From Flavobacterium sp. 270 (GTDB taxonomy: Bacteria > Bacteroidota > Bacteroidia > Flavobacteriales > Flavobacteriaceae), in the NCBI RefSeq assembly GCF_004368785.1, contig NZ_SODM01000002.1, positions 186,001 through 250,000 of the forward strand: 64,000 nt of DNA, in the 5' to 3' direction. The translations under genes and the position numbers were made by a program. The notes under the pieces are model-generated. The model was not told the DNA's origin. It saw nothing but the letters and a program-made list of their open reading frames with translations, and did no database searches. This document shows positions 15,784 through 23,038 of this stretch, one piece after another; within the stretch, counting starts at the first letter, position 1, and each line of letters opens with the position of its first letter.

Positions 15784-16695
15784 TTATCGTCTGATCATGA
15801 CCGGACCTGGCCCGCCGCCGTTTCTGCCACGGTTCATTTCTCTAAATTCTTCCATTTTTTTAATGACAGTATCATCGTAATCTTTTTGAGAAATTACTTT
15901 TCCTTTTGTAGATGGTTTTATGGCTACTTTGTCTTTAGCATTCAGTACAATTTTAGAACATAAAATTACCGTTCTGCCATCGTTTATTTCTAAAATTAAA
16001 CCCGGAAGTCCCCAGTAATTTTCTGGTCCCTGATTCACCGGAATTTCTGGCGAATACCAAGCTGTTATTACCACTTCTTTTGGCATTTCAAAATTATCTT
16101 CAAAGTTGGTTTTAGTCCCTTCGGTTGTTTTTTTAGTATCGTCTTTTTTCTCTTCCGGCTTTTTGTCGTCGTTATTTTTAGGTCTGAAATTTCTAAAATC
16201 GGTTTTACTGGCTTCTTTTACTGCTGTTGCTTTATAACACGTATAACCTCCAATTTGTTTGGTTTCAGATTCTAATTTCCAGTTTAGTTTAGGCAGAGAA
16301 TCAACAACAAGAAATTCTTTCCCCATAAATTCTTTATCAACAGTATACGATTTTGTTTTTACATCTTTGTAGAAAGTGCCGCCGCCTCCCATAAAAGAAT
16401 TCATCATTATTCGCATACCGCCGTTTTGTTGTCCCGGAGCGTCAAGCTTTTCTTCTTCTTTATAAATGGATGCCGATTTATCGAAATTCAGAATGAATGT
16501 TTTTTCGAGCATTTGTTTCATACGCTCCTCCATATTTTTCTGCATTTCTGGCGTAATATCTCGGTTTGCACGCATTCCGTCAAATTTAGGCGCTTGTGTT
16601 TTAGACTCATAAACCGCCATTCCCTGAAAATCTTTTTGGGCCTGCATCTGCGTGCCTAAAAGCATTAAAACTCCATAAAATAATATCTTTTTCAT
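15784..16695 (-). CDS. GLPGLI family secreted protein
   Basis: The 303-aa form starting MKKILFYGVLMLLGTQMQAQ is preferred. The longer frame to 16785 adds a hydrophobic stretch with no reason to be translated. The family signature is present as YWGLPGLILEINDG, preceded by a conserved AWYSPEIP segment. A Met/Gly-rich stretch (GGMRIMMNSFMGGGG) lies in the middle and a Lys/Asp-rich linker (KNNDDKKPEEKKDDTKK) follows. The C-terminus is Arg/Gly-rich. Function in the family is unproven. The gene is the first of a two-gene operon with the beta-barrel protein downstream, so it likely works at the outer membrane with it. Confidence 0.88.
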   Translation of the reverse strand: MKKILFYGVLMLLGTQMQAQKDFQGMAVYESKTQAPKFDGMRANRDITPEMQKNMEERMKQMLEKTFILNFDKSASIYKEEEKLDAPGQQNGGMRIMMNSFMGGGGTFYKDVKTKSYTVDKEFMGKEFLVVDSLPKLNWKLESETKQIGGYTCYKATAVKEASKTDFRNFRPKNNDDKKPEEKKDDTKKTTEGTKTNFEDNFEMPKEVVITAWYSPEIPVNQGPENYWGLPGLILEINDGRTVILCSKIVLNAKDKVAIKPSTKGKVISQKDYDDTVIKKMEEFREMNRGRNGGGPGPVMIRR

Positions 16696-16929
16696 TGTGG
16701 TCTTTTTTTGATAGTTGAGTAAGCCGGATAAACTTACAATCAAATGTATTATTAATTTTAAAATATTAAAACTTAAATATATCAATACTAATAAGGTATC
16801 GACAAAATAGCTGATTATTAAGACAATTTAAATTTAAAACAGTTTAACGCGGAAATTCTTCTAAACTTGTAGTTTTAATCTGTTCTGATGTAGTTTTTTT
16901 GTAATTTGGCGCTTTAGAATTCAACTATT

Positions 16930-17745
16930 ATGAGGAAAATGGTACGCAATTTTTTATTCTTATTTTTTATTTTGTGTCCATTAGCACTTGCTTTTTCGCA
17001 AAATAAAAAAATAAATGCCACGACTATTTCTCGTATTGCAATTGATGCTGATGAATTTTTAGGTTACGATTCTTTTGGATATTCTTATCAGATCAAAAAC
17101 AACGTCTTTAGTAAAATGAAAGGAAATGAAAGTTGGGAATACAAAAACATTTCGTTGGGAAGAATTGCTAAAGTCGATCTGCAAAACCCGCTTAAAATCG
17201 TTTTGTTTTACGAAGATTTTAATACCGTTATTTTACTCGACAATCAGCTTAATAAAATTACGGAGATTAATTTTTCTCAAAACAATATTCCTATTGTGGT
17301 CACGTTTATTGGTATGTCTGCACAGAATCAGTTATGGATTTACAACGCATTGAATCAGCAAATTGGACTTTTTGATTATTTAAAAAATGAATATAAAACG
17401 GTTTCTACGCCATTAACTGAACCGATAAAATATTATCAGACTGATTTTAATACTTTTTATTGGATTGATAAGAAGAACAACTGGTTTTCGTGTGATATTT
17501 TTGGGAAAACTACTGCTCTTGGGAAAACAGCTGATTTTGATAAAATTGAAATAATTAATAATCATCAATATATTTTCAGCAAAGCTAATTTGCTGTATTT
17601 TACAGATAATAGCCACACAAATCCAGATGATGTTTCTGAGATTGAAGTTTTAGAAAAAACCTTTAACAAATTTTATTACAAAGACCAAATTTTATCTATT
17701 TTTACAGCTAAAGAAATTTTAAATTATAAAATCGTAACACCGTAA
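16930..17745 (+). CDS. Hypothetical secreted protein upstream of deoxynucleoside kinase
   Basis: 271 aa with a signal peptide (hydrophobic NFLFLFFILCPLALAFSQ at about residues 7-24). The rest is made of short beta-strand-like blocks with recurring Trp/Tyr and Asn/Asp turns (NQLWIYNALNQQIGLFDY, FNTFYWIDKKNNWFSCD), suggestive of a small beta-propeller. No catalytic motif is visible. Its stop codon overlaps the next start by one base (TAATG), so the two are translated as a coupled pair, although a periplasmic protein and a cytosolic kinase have no obvious link. Confidence 0.7.
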   Translation: MRKMVRNFLFLFFILCPLALAFSQNKKINATTISRIAIDADEFLGYDSFGYSYQIKNNVFSKMKGNESWEYKNISLGRIAKVDLQNPLKIVLFYEDFNTVILLDNQLNKITEINFSQNNIPIVVTFIGMSAQNQLWIYNALNQQIGLFDYLKNEYKTVSTPLTEPIKYYQTDFNTFYWIDKKNNWFSCDIFGKTTALGKTADFDKIEIINNHQYIFSKANLLYFTDNSHTNPDDVSEIEVLEKTFNKFYYKDQILSIFTAKEILNYKIVTP

Positions 17746-18359
17746 TGCACATAGCAATAGCAGGAAATATAGGGGCAGGAAAAACAACTTTGACTAAATT
17801 ATTGGCGAAACATTTTAAATGGGAACCTCATTATGAAGACGTAGTTGATAATCCGTACCTAGATGATTTTTACCACCAGATGGAACGCTGGTCATTTAAC
17901 CTTCAGATTTATTTCTTAAACAGTCGCTTCCGTCAAGTGCTTCAAATTCGCGAAAGCGGAAAAAAAATCATTCAGGACAGAACGATTTATGAAGATGCTT
18001 ATATTTTTGCGCCCAACTTATATTCTATGGGTTTGATGACAAGCCGCGATTTTGAAAATTATACTTCTCTATTTGAATTGATGGAATCTTTGGTAAAAGC
18101 GCCGGATTTATTGATTTATTTAAGAAGTTCTATTCCAAATTTGGTGGGACAAATCCACAAACGCGGACGCGAGTACGAAAACTCTATTTCGATTGAATAT
18201 TTAAGCCGTTTGAACGAACGATACGAAGCCTGGATTCAGACTTATACTAAAGGAAAGCTTTTAATCATTGATGTTGATAATATTAATTTTGTTGATAATC
18301 CAGAAGATTTAGGAAACATCATTAATAGAATTGATGCTGAATTGAATGGGTTGTTTTAG
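17745..18359 (+). CDS. Deoxynucleoside kinase
   Basis: This enzyme phosphorylates deoxynucleosides for salvage in the cytosol. The 204 aa carry the P-loop GNIGAGKT (residues 7-14), the DRTIYEDAYIF segment matching the family's DR-S/T motif, and an Arg-rich lid region (HKRGREYENSISIEYLSRLNERY). It belongs to the dCK/dGK-like kinases rather than to thymidine kinase 1. The specific base preference cannot be read from the sequence. It is coupled to the upstream gene by a one-base overlap and is ended by the hairpin at 18397-18418. Confidence 0.88.
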   Translation: MHIAIAGNIGAGKTTLTKLLAKHFKWEPHYEDVVDNPYLDDFYHQMERWSFNLQIYFLNSRFRQVLQIRESGKKIIQDRTIYEDAYIFAPNLYSMGLMTSRDFENYTSLFELMESLVKAPDLLIYLRSSIPNLVGQIHKRGREYENSISIEYLSRLNERYEAWIQTYTKGKLLIIDVDNINFVDNPEDLGNIINRIDAELNGLF

Positions 18360-18360
18360 A

Positions 18361-18385
18361 ACACGGATTTCACAGATTTACACGA
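18361..18385. repeat. Fragment of a dispersed intergenic repeat
   Basis: ACACGGATTTCACAGATTT resembles single arms of the palindromic elements at 4256-4348 and 22851-23012. Only one arm is present here. Confidence 0.4.
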
Positions 18386-18396
18386 ATAAATAAAAT

Positions 18397-18418
18397 GCCT
18401 CTAAAAAATTTTAGAGGC
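18397..18418 (+). terminator. Terminator, left partner of a mirror pair
   Basis: GCCTCTAAAA(AA)TTTTAGAGGC folds on itself and is followed by ATTTTATTTTTT. It ends the deoxynucleoside kinase transcript. It is the exact reverse complement of the hairpin at 18820-18841. Confidence 0.85.
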
Positions 18419-18445
18419 ATTTTATTTTTTAATATTATTTTAAAA

Positions 18446-18814
18446 ATGGAAATAAAACCTATAAAAACTGAAGAAGATTATGATTTTGCATTAGAAAGAG
18501 TAAATGTTTTATTTGACGCAAAACCAAATACAGAAGAAGGAGATGAATTAGACATCCTAGTTACTCTTATCGAAAAATACGAAAAAATACACTACCCTAT
18601 TCCGGAACCAGACCCCATTGAAGCAATTAAATTTGTAATGGAACAAAGAGGTCTTACAGATGCTGATTTAGGTATTTTATTAAATAGCCGTTCAAGAGTA
18701 ACTGAAATCTTTAAAAAGAAAAGAGCCCTTACAATAAAACAAATTAGAGTTTTAACAAAAGAACTTCAAATTCCTGCTTCTATTTTAATCAAAGAATATT
18801 CTTTAATCCCATAA
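18446..18814 (+). CDS. HigA-type antitoxin / helix-turn-helix protein, orphan
   Basis: 122 aa starting MEIKPIKTEEDYDFALERV, as in HigA-like antitoxins (COG5499 type). I rejected the start at 18395 because it lies inside the terminator hairpin. The N-terminal part is helical, and an XRE-type helix-turn-helix sits at about residues 68-115 (LTDADLGILLNSRSRVTEIFKKKRALTIKQI). HigA normally follows a HigB RNase toxin gene, but there is no toxin-size ORF on either side. It is a lone regulator or a relic. Terminators with identical arms lie before and after it. Confidence 0.8.
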   Translation: MEIKPIKTEEDYDFALERVNVLFDAKPNTEEGDELDILVTLIEKYEKIHYPIPEPDPIEAIKFVMEQRGLTDADLGILLNSRSRVTEIFKKKRALTIKQIRVLTKELQIPASILIKEYSLIP

Positions 18815-18819
18815 AAAAA

Positions 18820-18841
18820 GCCTCTAAAATTTTTTAGAGGC
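18820..18841. terminator. Bidirectional terminator, right partner of a mirror pair
   Basis: The hairpin has arms GCCTCTAAAA / TTTTAGAGGC, with AAAAAAA before and TTTTTTT after, so it works for both the antitoxin (+) and hppA (-). Confidence 0.88.
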
Positions 18842-18895
18842 TTTTTTTGTTGTTAATAGCTTTGCCAAAGTTTAAAACTTTGACAAAGCTGCTCT

Positions 18896-21439
18896 TTATT
18901 TTGCTGTTTCAATTTGTGCTTTTACCTCTTCTTCAGTTCCTTCAAAAACTTGCGTAGTTGTTTTTCCATTAGAAGTTATGGTAACTGTTCCTTTTGTAAC
19001 ACCATTTATTGTTGACATTTCAACTTGCTTTTTAACCAATTTACTGGTATCAAAACAATCTGTTTTTTGATGAATGTATTTTCCGTTGGCATCAAAATTT
19101 GCTAAACATTTTGCAGTTTCTTCTGCCGAACATCCTTTTTCTTTGCACATTTTTGCACATTCTTCTTTTGTCATTTTAGACATATCACCACATTTAGAAT
19201 GCCCTGCAACATGCATTTCTGTTTTTTTACAGCACGAAGCCATTGCGGTTGCTTCCGAACTGTGTCCTTCACCTAAAATTGGTGCAATTACTAAGCCTAT
19301 TAAACAAGTCAATTTGATTAAGATATTCATAGACGGTCCTGAAGTATCTTTAAACGGATCTCCAACTGTATCTCCAGTTACCGCTGCTTTGTGAGCATCA
19401 GAACCTTTATATGTCATTTCGCCGTTGATCATTACTCCGGCTTCAAAAGATTTTTTAGCATTGTCCCAAGCACCTCCGGCATTGTTTTGAAAAACTGCCC
19501 AAAGCACTCCAGAAACAGTAACTCCAGCCATATAACCACCAAGCATTTCTGCAATTAATTGATTATTATCAGCATAAACCAGCTTTCCTAATAATACAAT
19601 TGCAATTGGGAAACCAATTGTTAAAATTCCTGGCAGCATCATTTCGCGTAAAGCAGCTTTTGTTGAGATTTCAACACATTTTCCGTATTCTGGCTTTCCG
19701 GTTCCTTCCATAATTCCTGGAATTTCCTTAAACTGACGACGAACTTCGTAAACCATATCCATTGCCGCTTTTCCAACAGAATTCATGGCTAAAGCTGAGA
19801 AAACTACCGGAATCATTCCGCCGACAAATAACATCGCTAAAACAGGTGCTTTAAAAATATTGATTCCGTCGATTCCTGTAAAAGTTACATACGCTGCAAA
19901 TAAAGCTAATGAAGTTAAAGCTGCAGAAGCAATCGCAAATCCTTTTCCGGTTGCTGCAGTTGTATTTCCTACTGAATCTAAAATATCGGTTCTTGTACGA
20001 ACTTCTTTTGGTAATTCGCTCATTTCTGCGATTCCTCCTGCGTTATCAGAAATTGGTCCGAAAGCATCAATTGCTAACTGCATTGCTGTAGTCGCCATCA
20101 TTGCAGAAGCTGCCAATGCAACTCCATAAAATCCTGCTAATGCATAAGAAATCCAGATCGCTACAGCAAACAAAATTACAGTTGGAAAAGTAGAAATCAT
20201 TCCGGTTGCCAAACCTGCAATAACGTTTGTTCCTGCACCAGTTGAAGATTTTTGCACGATTGCCATAACTGGTTTTGTACCTAATCCTGTATAATATTCC
20301 GTAACGGATGAAATTGCACCACCAACTACTAATCCGACTAAAGTTGCATAGAAAACACGCATCGAAGAAATCTGCTGAGAGCCTTCTCCAAAAAATTCCA
20401 TTGTCATGACTTCTGGAAGCATGTGTTGTACCAAAAAGAAACAAGCAATCGCTGTTAAAACAATCGAAACCCAGTTTCCTATATTTAATGCTTTTTGCAC
20501 TTGTGCTTCTTTAGCATTATCATCTGATATTTTTACTAATAAAGTTCCTATAATTGAAAATAAAATCCCGAAACCGGCAATTGCCATCGGAAGTAAAATT
20601 GGGCCAATTCCGCCAAAAGCATCGTTGATACTTCCGCCCATATCTTTAATAACATAATTTCCTAATACCATTGCTGCTAATACAGTTGCAACATACGAAC
20701 CAAATAAATCGGCTCCCATACCTGCAACATCTCCTACGTTATCTCCAACGTTATCTGCAATTGTTGCCGGATTACGAGGATCATCTTCTGGAATTCCAGC
20801 TTCTACTTTACCTACTAAATCGGCTCCAACATCGGCAGCTTTAGTGTAGATTCCACCACCAACTCTTGCAAATAATGCAATTGATTCTGCACCAAGAGAA
20901 AAGCCGGCTAATGTTTCGAGAACAACAGTCATAGTTTCAGTGTCTTTCCAAACACCGCCCGATAATAAATTAAAGAAAATTATAAAAAAGGTTGTTAAAC
21001 CTAAAACTGCTAAACCAGCAACACCAAGCCCCATCACTGTTCCGCCTCCAAAAGAAACTTTTAAAGCTTGTGGTAAACTCGTACGCGCAGCCTGTGTGGT
21101 TCTAACGTTTGTTTTGGTCGCAATTTTCATTCCCATATTTCCTGCTAAAGCGGAGAAGAATGCGCCAAAAATAAATGCAACTACGATTAATAAATGTGTT
21201 TTAACTCCCGGAATAAAAGTAATTCCGGCTAAGGCAACACTTGCAATAATTACGAATATGGTTAATAATTTGTATTCTGCTTTTAGAAAGGCGAGCGCTC
21301 CTTCGTAGATGTGATCTGAAATCTCTTTCATCTTGCCATCTCCAGCGTCTTGTTTTAAAACCCAAGTCCTTTTTATTCCCATGAAAAGTAATCCTAAAAC
21401 TGCCATAACAATTGGCAGGTAAATCATAAATGCATTCAT
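18896..21439 (-). CDS. hppA: Membrane ion-pumping pyrophosphatase with Cys-rich tail
   Basis: This integral membrane enzyme hydrolyses pyrophosphate and pumps Na+ and/or H+ out of the cytosol. The substrate-site segments are intact: DVGADLVGKVEAGIPEDDPR (203-222) and ATIADNVGDNVGDVAGMGADLF (225-246), and a second acidic motif SDNAGGIAEM (464-473). The position after GNTT is Ala495 (GNTTAATGKG), which marks the K+-dependent class. The pump normally ends near residue 725. Here about 120 residues follow, with at least eight Cys between 736 and 795 (CC..C..CAKMCKEKGC..C..C) and several His, then a beta-rich end. The soluble pyrophosphatase gene lies just upstream on the same strand. Confidence 0.93.
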   Translation of the reverse strand: MNAFMIYLPIVMAVLGLLFMGIKRTWVLKQDAGDGKMKEISDHIYEGALAFLKAEYKLLTIFVIIASVALAGITFIPGVKTHLLIVVAFIFGAFFSALAGNMGMKIATKTNVRTTQAARTSLPQALKVSFGGGTVMGLGVAGLAVLGLTTFFIIFFNLLSGGVWKDTETMTVVLETLAGFSLGAESIALFARVGGGIYTKAADVGADLVGKVEAGIPEDDPRNPATIADNVGDNVGDVAGMGADLFGSYVATVLAAMVLGNYVIKDMGGSINDAFGGIGPILLPMAIAGFGILFSIIGTLLVKISDDNAKEAQVQKALNIGNWVSIVLTAIACFFLVQHMLPEVMTMEFFGEGSQQISSMRVFYATLVGLVVGGAISSVTEYYTGLGTKPVMAIVQKSSTGAGTNVIAGLATGMISTFPTVILFAVAIWISYALAGFYGVALAASAMMATTAMQLAIDAFGPISDNAGGIAEMSELPKEVRTRTDILDSVGNTTAATGKGFAIASAALTSLALFAAYVTFTGIDGINIFKAPVLAMLFVGGMIPVVFSALAMNSVGKAAMDMVYEVRRQFKEIPGIMEGTGKPEYGKCVEISTKAALREMMLPGILTIGFPIAIVLLGKLVYADNNQLIAEMLGGYMAGVTVSGVLWAVFQNNAGGAWDNAKKSFEAGVMINGEMTYKGSDAHKAAVTGDTVGDPFKDTSGPSMNILIKLTCLIGLVIAPILGEGHSSEATAMASCCKKTEMHVAGHSKCGDMSKMTKEECAKMCKEKGCSAEETAKCLANFDANGKYIHQKTDCFDTSKLVKKQVEMSTINGVTKGTVTITSNGKTTTQVFEGTEEEVKAQIETAK

Positions 21440-21494
21440 AATATATTAATGGTTTTGGTTAATAGTCAACAATCTAACTAAAACGAATTTAAAC

Positions 21495-21530
21495 AAAAAA
21501 GCAATACTCCTAACGGAGTATTGCTTTTTT
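21495..21530 (-). terminator. Terminator between ppa and hppA
   Basis: GCAATACTCC pairs with GGAGTATTGC around TAAC, with T-runs. It separates ppa from hppA although both are read in the same direction. Confidence 0.88.
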
Positions 21531-21551
21531 TATAAAATATGAGGCTAAAAA

Positions 21552-22082
21552 TTATTTAATGCTAAATAATCCCTCTGGTTTGTTTTCGATATCGTTAAAA
21601 CGTTTTGTACACTCTGCAATAATAGCAAAAGCTTCGTTTACGTCTCCCCAACCTTCAACATCCACTTTTTTGTTTTCAAGATCTTTATAAACCTGGAAAA
21701 AGTGTTCGATTTCTTTTACTAAGTGTGGGTTCATGTCTGACAAGTCAGTTAATGAATTCCAGATTGGATCTGAAACTGGTACACAAATAATTTTTTCGTC
21801 TGGTCCTTTATCATCTGCCATGTGGAAAACACCAATTGGTTTTACTTCCATAACACATCCAGGGAAAGTTGGTTCGTTTACTAAAACCAATACGTCAAGA
21901 GGGTCACCGTCAAGAGCTAAAGTTTCCGGAATAAATCCGTAATCAGCCGGGTACATCATTGAAGAGAATAACATTCTGTCGAAACGCATTCTTTTGATTT
22001 CAAAATCGTACTCATATTTATTTCTGCTTCCTCTTGGTATTTCGATTAATACATCGAAAGTCGTTAGTTTGTCTGCGGTCAT
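21552..22082 (-). CDS. ppa: Soluble inorganic pyrophosphatase (family I)
   Basis: This enzyme hydrolyses pyrophosphate to phosphate in the cytosol, pulling biosynthetic reactions forward. The 176 aa carry the family I signature DGDPLDVLV, with the three Asp that bind Mg2+. They also show the ARG-K-Y N-terminal segment (PRGSRNKYEYD) and the downstream PVSDPIW acidic site. The length equals that of bacterial homohexameric enzymes. It is separated from hppA by a terminator, so the two pyrophosphatases are probably regulated separately. Confidence 0.95.
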   Translation of the reverse strand: MTADKLTTFDVLIEIPRGSRNKYEYDFEIKRMRFDRMLFSSMMYPADYGFIPETLALDGDPLDVLVLVNEPTFPGCVMEVKPIGVFHMADDKGPDEKIICVPVSDPIWNSLTDLSDMNPHLVKEIEHFFQVYKDLENKKVDVEGWGDVNEAFAIIAECTKRFNDIENKPEGLFSIK

Positions 22083-22193
22083 TTTCTTTTTTTATTATAT
22101 CTATAATTTCGGTTGCAAAAGTAACCAAACATTCTATTTTTACAATAAAAAAACAGGTTAAATTATCTGCATTATTGTTTAAAAAACAACGTT

Positions 22194-22793
22194 TTAATAG
22201 GTAATTTTCCGATTTCGCTTCGTCAGGTAATAATGCCAAAGCAAATATGTGGCATAAGACCGATACGGACTCCATTGCTGCGTATGGATTTCCATTTCAT
22301 TTTTGTCATGGATATTCAATAATTCTTTAATTGTATTTATGACTGCAATATCGCCAAGCGGAATTAAATCAGGCTCTTCCAGACAAAACATTAGATAAAT
22401 ATCAATTGTCCAGTTTCCAATTCCTTTTAACTTTATAAGTTCTTCACGTACTTGTTGTGCCGATTTTGAAGCAAGACTTTCAATATCGAGTTCTTTGTTT
22501 AAAACTGCTTCCGCTAAAATTTTGATGTATTTTGTTTTCTGACGGCTGACTCCGAGATTTCTAAATTCTTCATCAGATAAAATAGCCATTGTTTCGGGAT
22601 TGCAAGTCATATAAGCTTTTATTTTTAAGAATGTAGCTTTTGCCGAATCTACAGAAACTTGCTGTTCGAGTATTAGCAATACTAATGTCTCAAAACCCTG
22701 TGGACGTTTTGGAATTTGTGGTAATCCGTATTTTTCTATAATTTCTAGAAAGATGGGACTTTTTAATGAAAGAAAATCTATGGCTTCCTGCAT
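22194..22793 (-). CDS. DNA-3-methyladenine glycosylase (HhH-GPD, AlkA-like)
   Basis: This protein excises alkylated bases from DNA. The 199 aa contain the helix-hairpin-helix KLKGIGNWTIDIYLMF (121-136) and the catalytic Asp at about D148 in PLGDIAV. No iron-sulfur cluster Cys loop is seen, unlike in Nth/MutY. It is shorter than E. coli AlkA (282 aa) and lacks its N-terminal beta domain, as in the AlkA/Mag1-like short forms. It is a single gene, followed downstream by ppa. Confidence 0.88.
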   Translation of the reverse strand: MQEAIDFLSLKSPIFLEIIEKYGLPQIPKRPQGFETLVLLILEQQVSVDSAKATFLKIKAYMTCNPETMAILSDEEFRNLGVSRQKTKYIKILAEAVLNKELDIESLASKSAQQVREELIKLKGIGNWTIDIYLMFCLEEPDLIPLGDIAVINTIKELLNIHDKNEMEIHTQQWSPYRSYATYLLWHYYLTKRNRKITY

Positions 22794-22839
22794 GATTTAA
22801 ATTTAGCTTCAATTTCAAAATTAAATAAAAAAGAATCTA

Positions 22840-23015
22840 GCAAAGGCATTAAGTCGCAAAGTTTTGTTTCACGCAGATTTTACAGATTTGAGCAGATTTA
22901 ATAATTTAAAACATTTTCATGAAAAAATCTGTGGAGATCAGCTTAAATCTGTAAAATCTGCGTGAAATAAATATCCAATAAAAAAGTCGCAGAGAAATAA
23001 ACTTTGCGACTTTAT
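22840..23015. repeat. Nested intergenic palindromes with terminator
   Basis: The outer arms AAGTCGCAAAGTTT (22851-22864) and its complement (22999-23012) are 14 bp and perfect. The inner arms (22867-22889 and 22945-22967, TTTCACGCAGATTTTAC..) are 23 bp and perfect. The right part (AAAGTCGCA..TTTGCGACTTT, 22981-23014) also works as a terminator-like hairpin. This fills the gap between the DUF5686 gene end and the glycosylase start and has no coding potential. The 'cgcagatt..acagattt' unit recalls the single arm at 18361. Confidence 0.75.
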
Positions 23016-23038
23016 AACTTTTTAACCTTCAGCTTTGC

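Noticed and set aside
16696..16785. Longer start for the GLPGLI protein
   Set aside because: The internal ATG gives a normal signal peptide, and the extension adds a second hydrophobic stretch without support.
18395..18445. Longer start for the HigA-type gene
   Set aside because: It begins inside the terminator hairpin at 18397-18418, and the family starts at MEIKPIKTEEDY.
18300..18900. Complete HigBA toxin-antitoxin system
   Set aside because: No HigB-like ORF exists on either side of the antitoxin gene.
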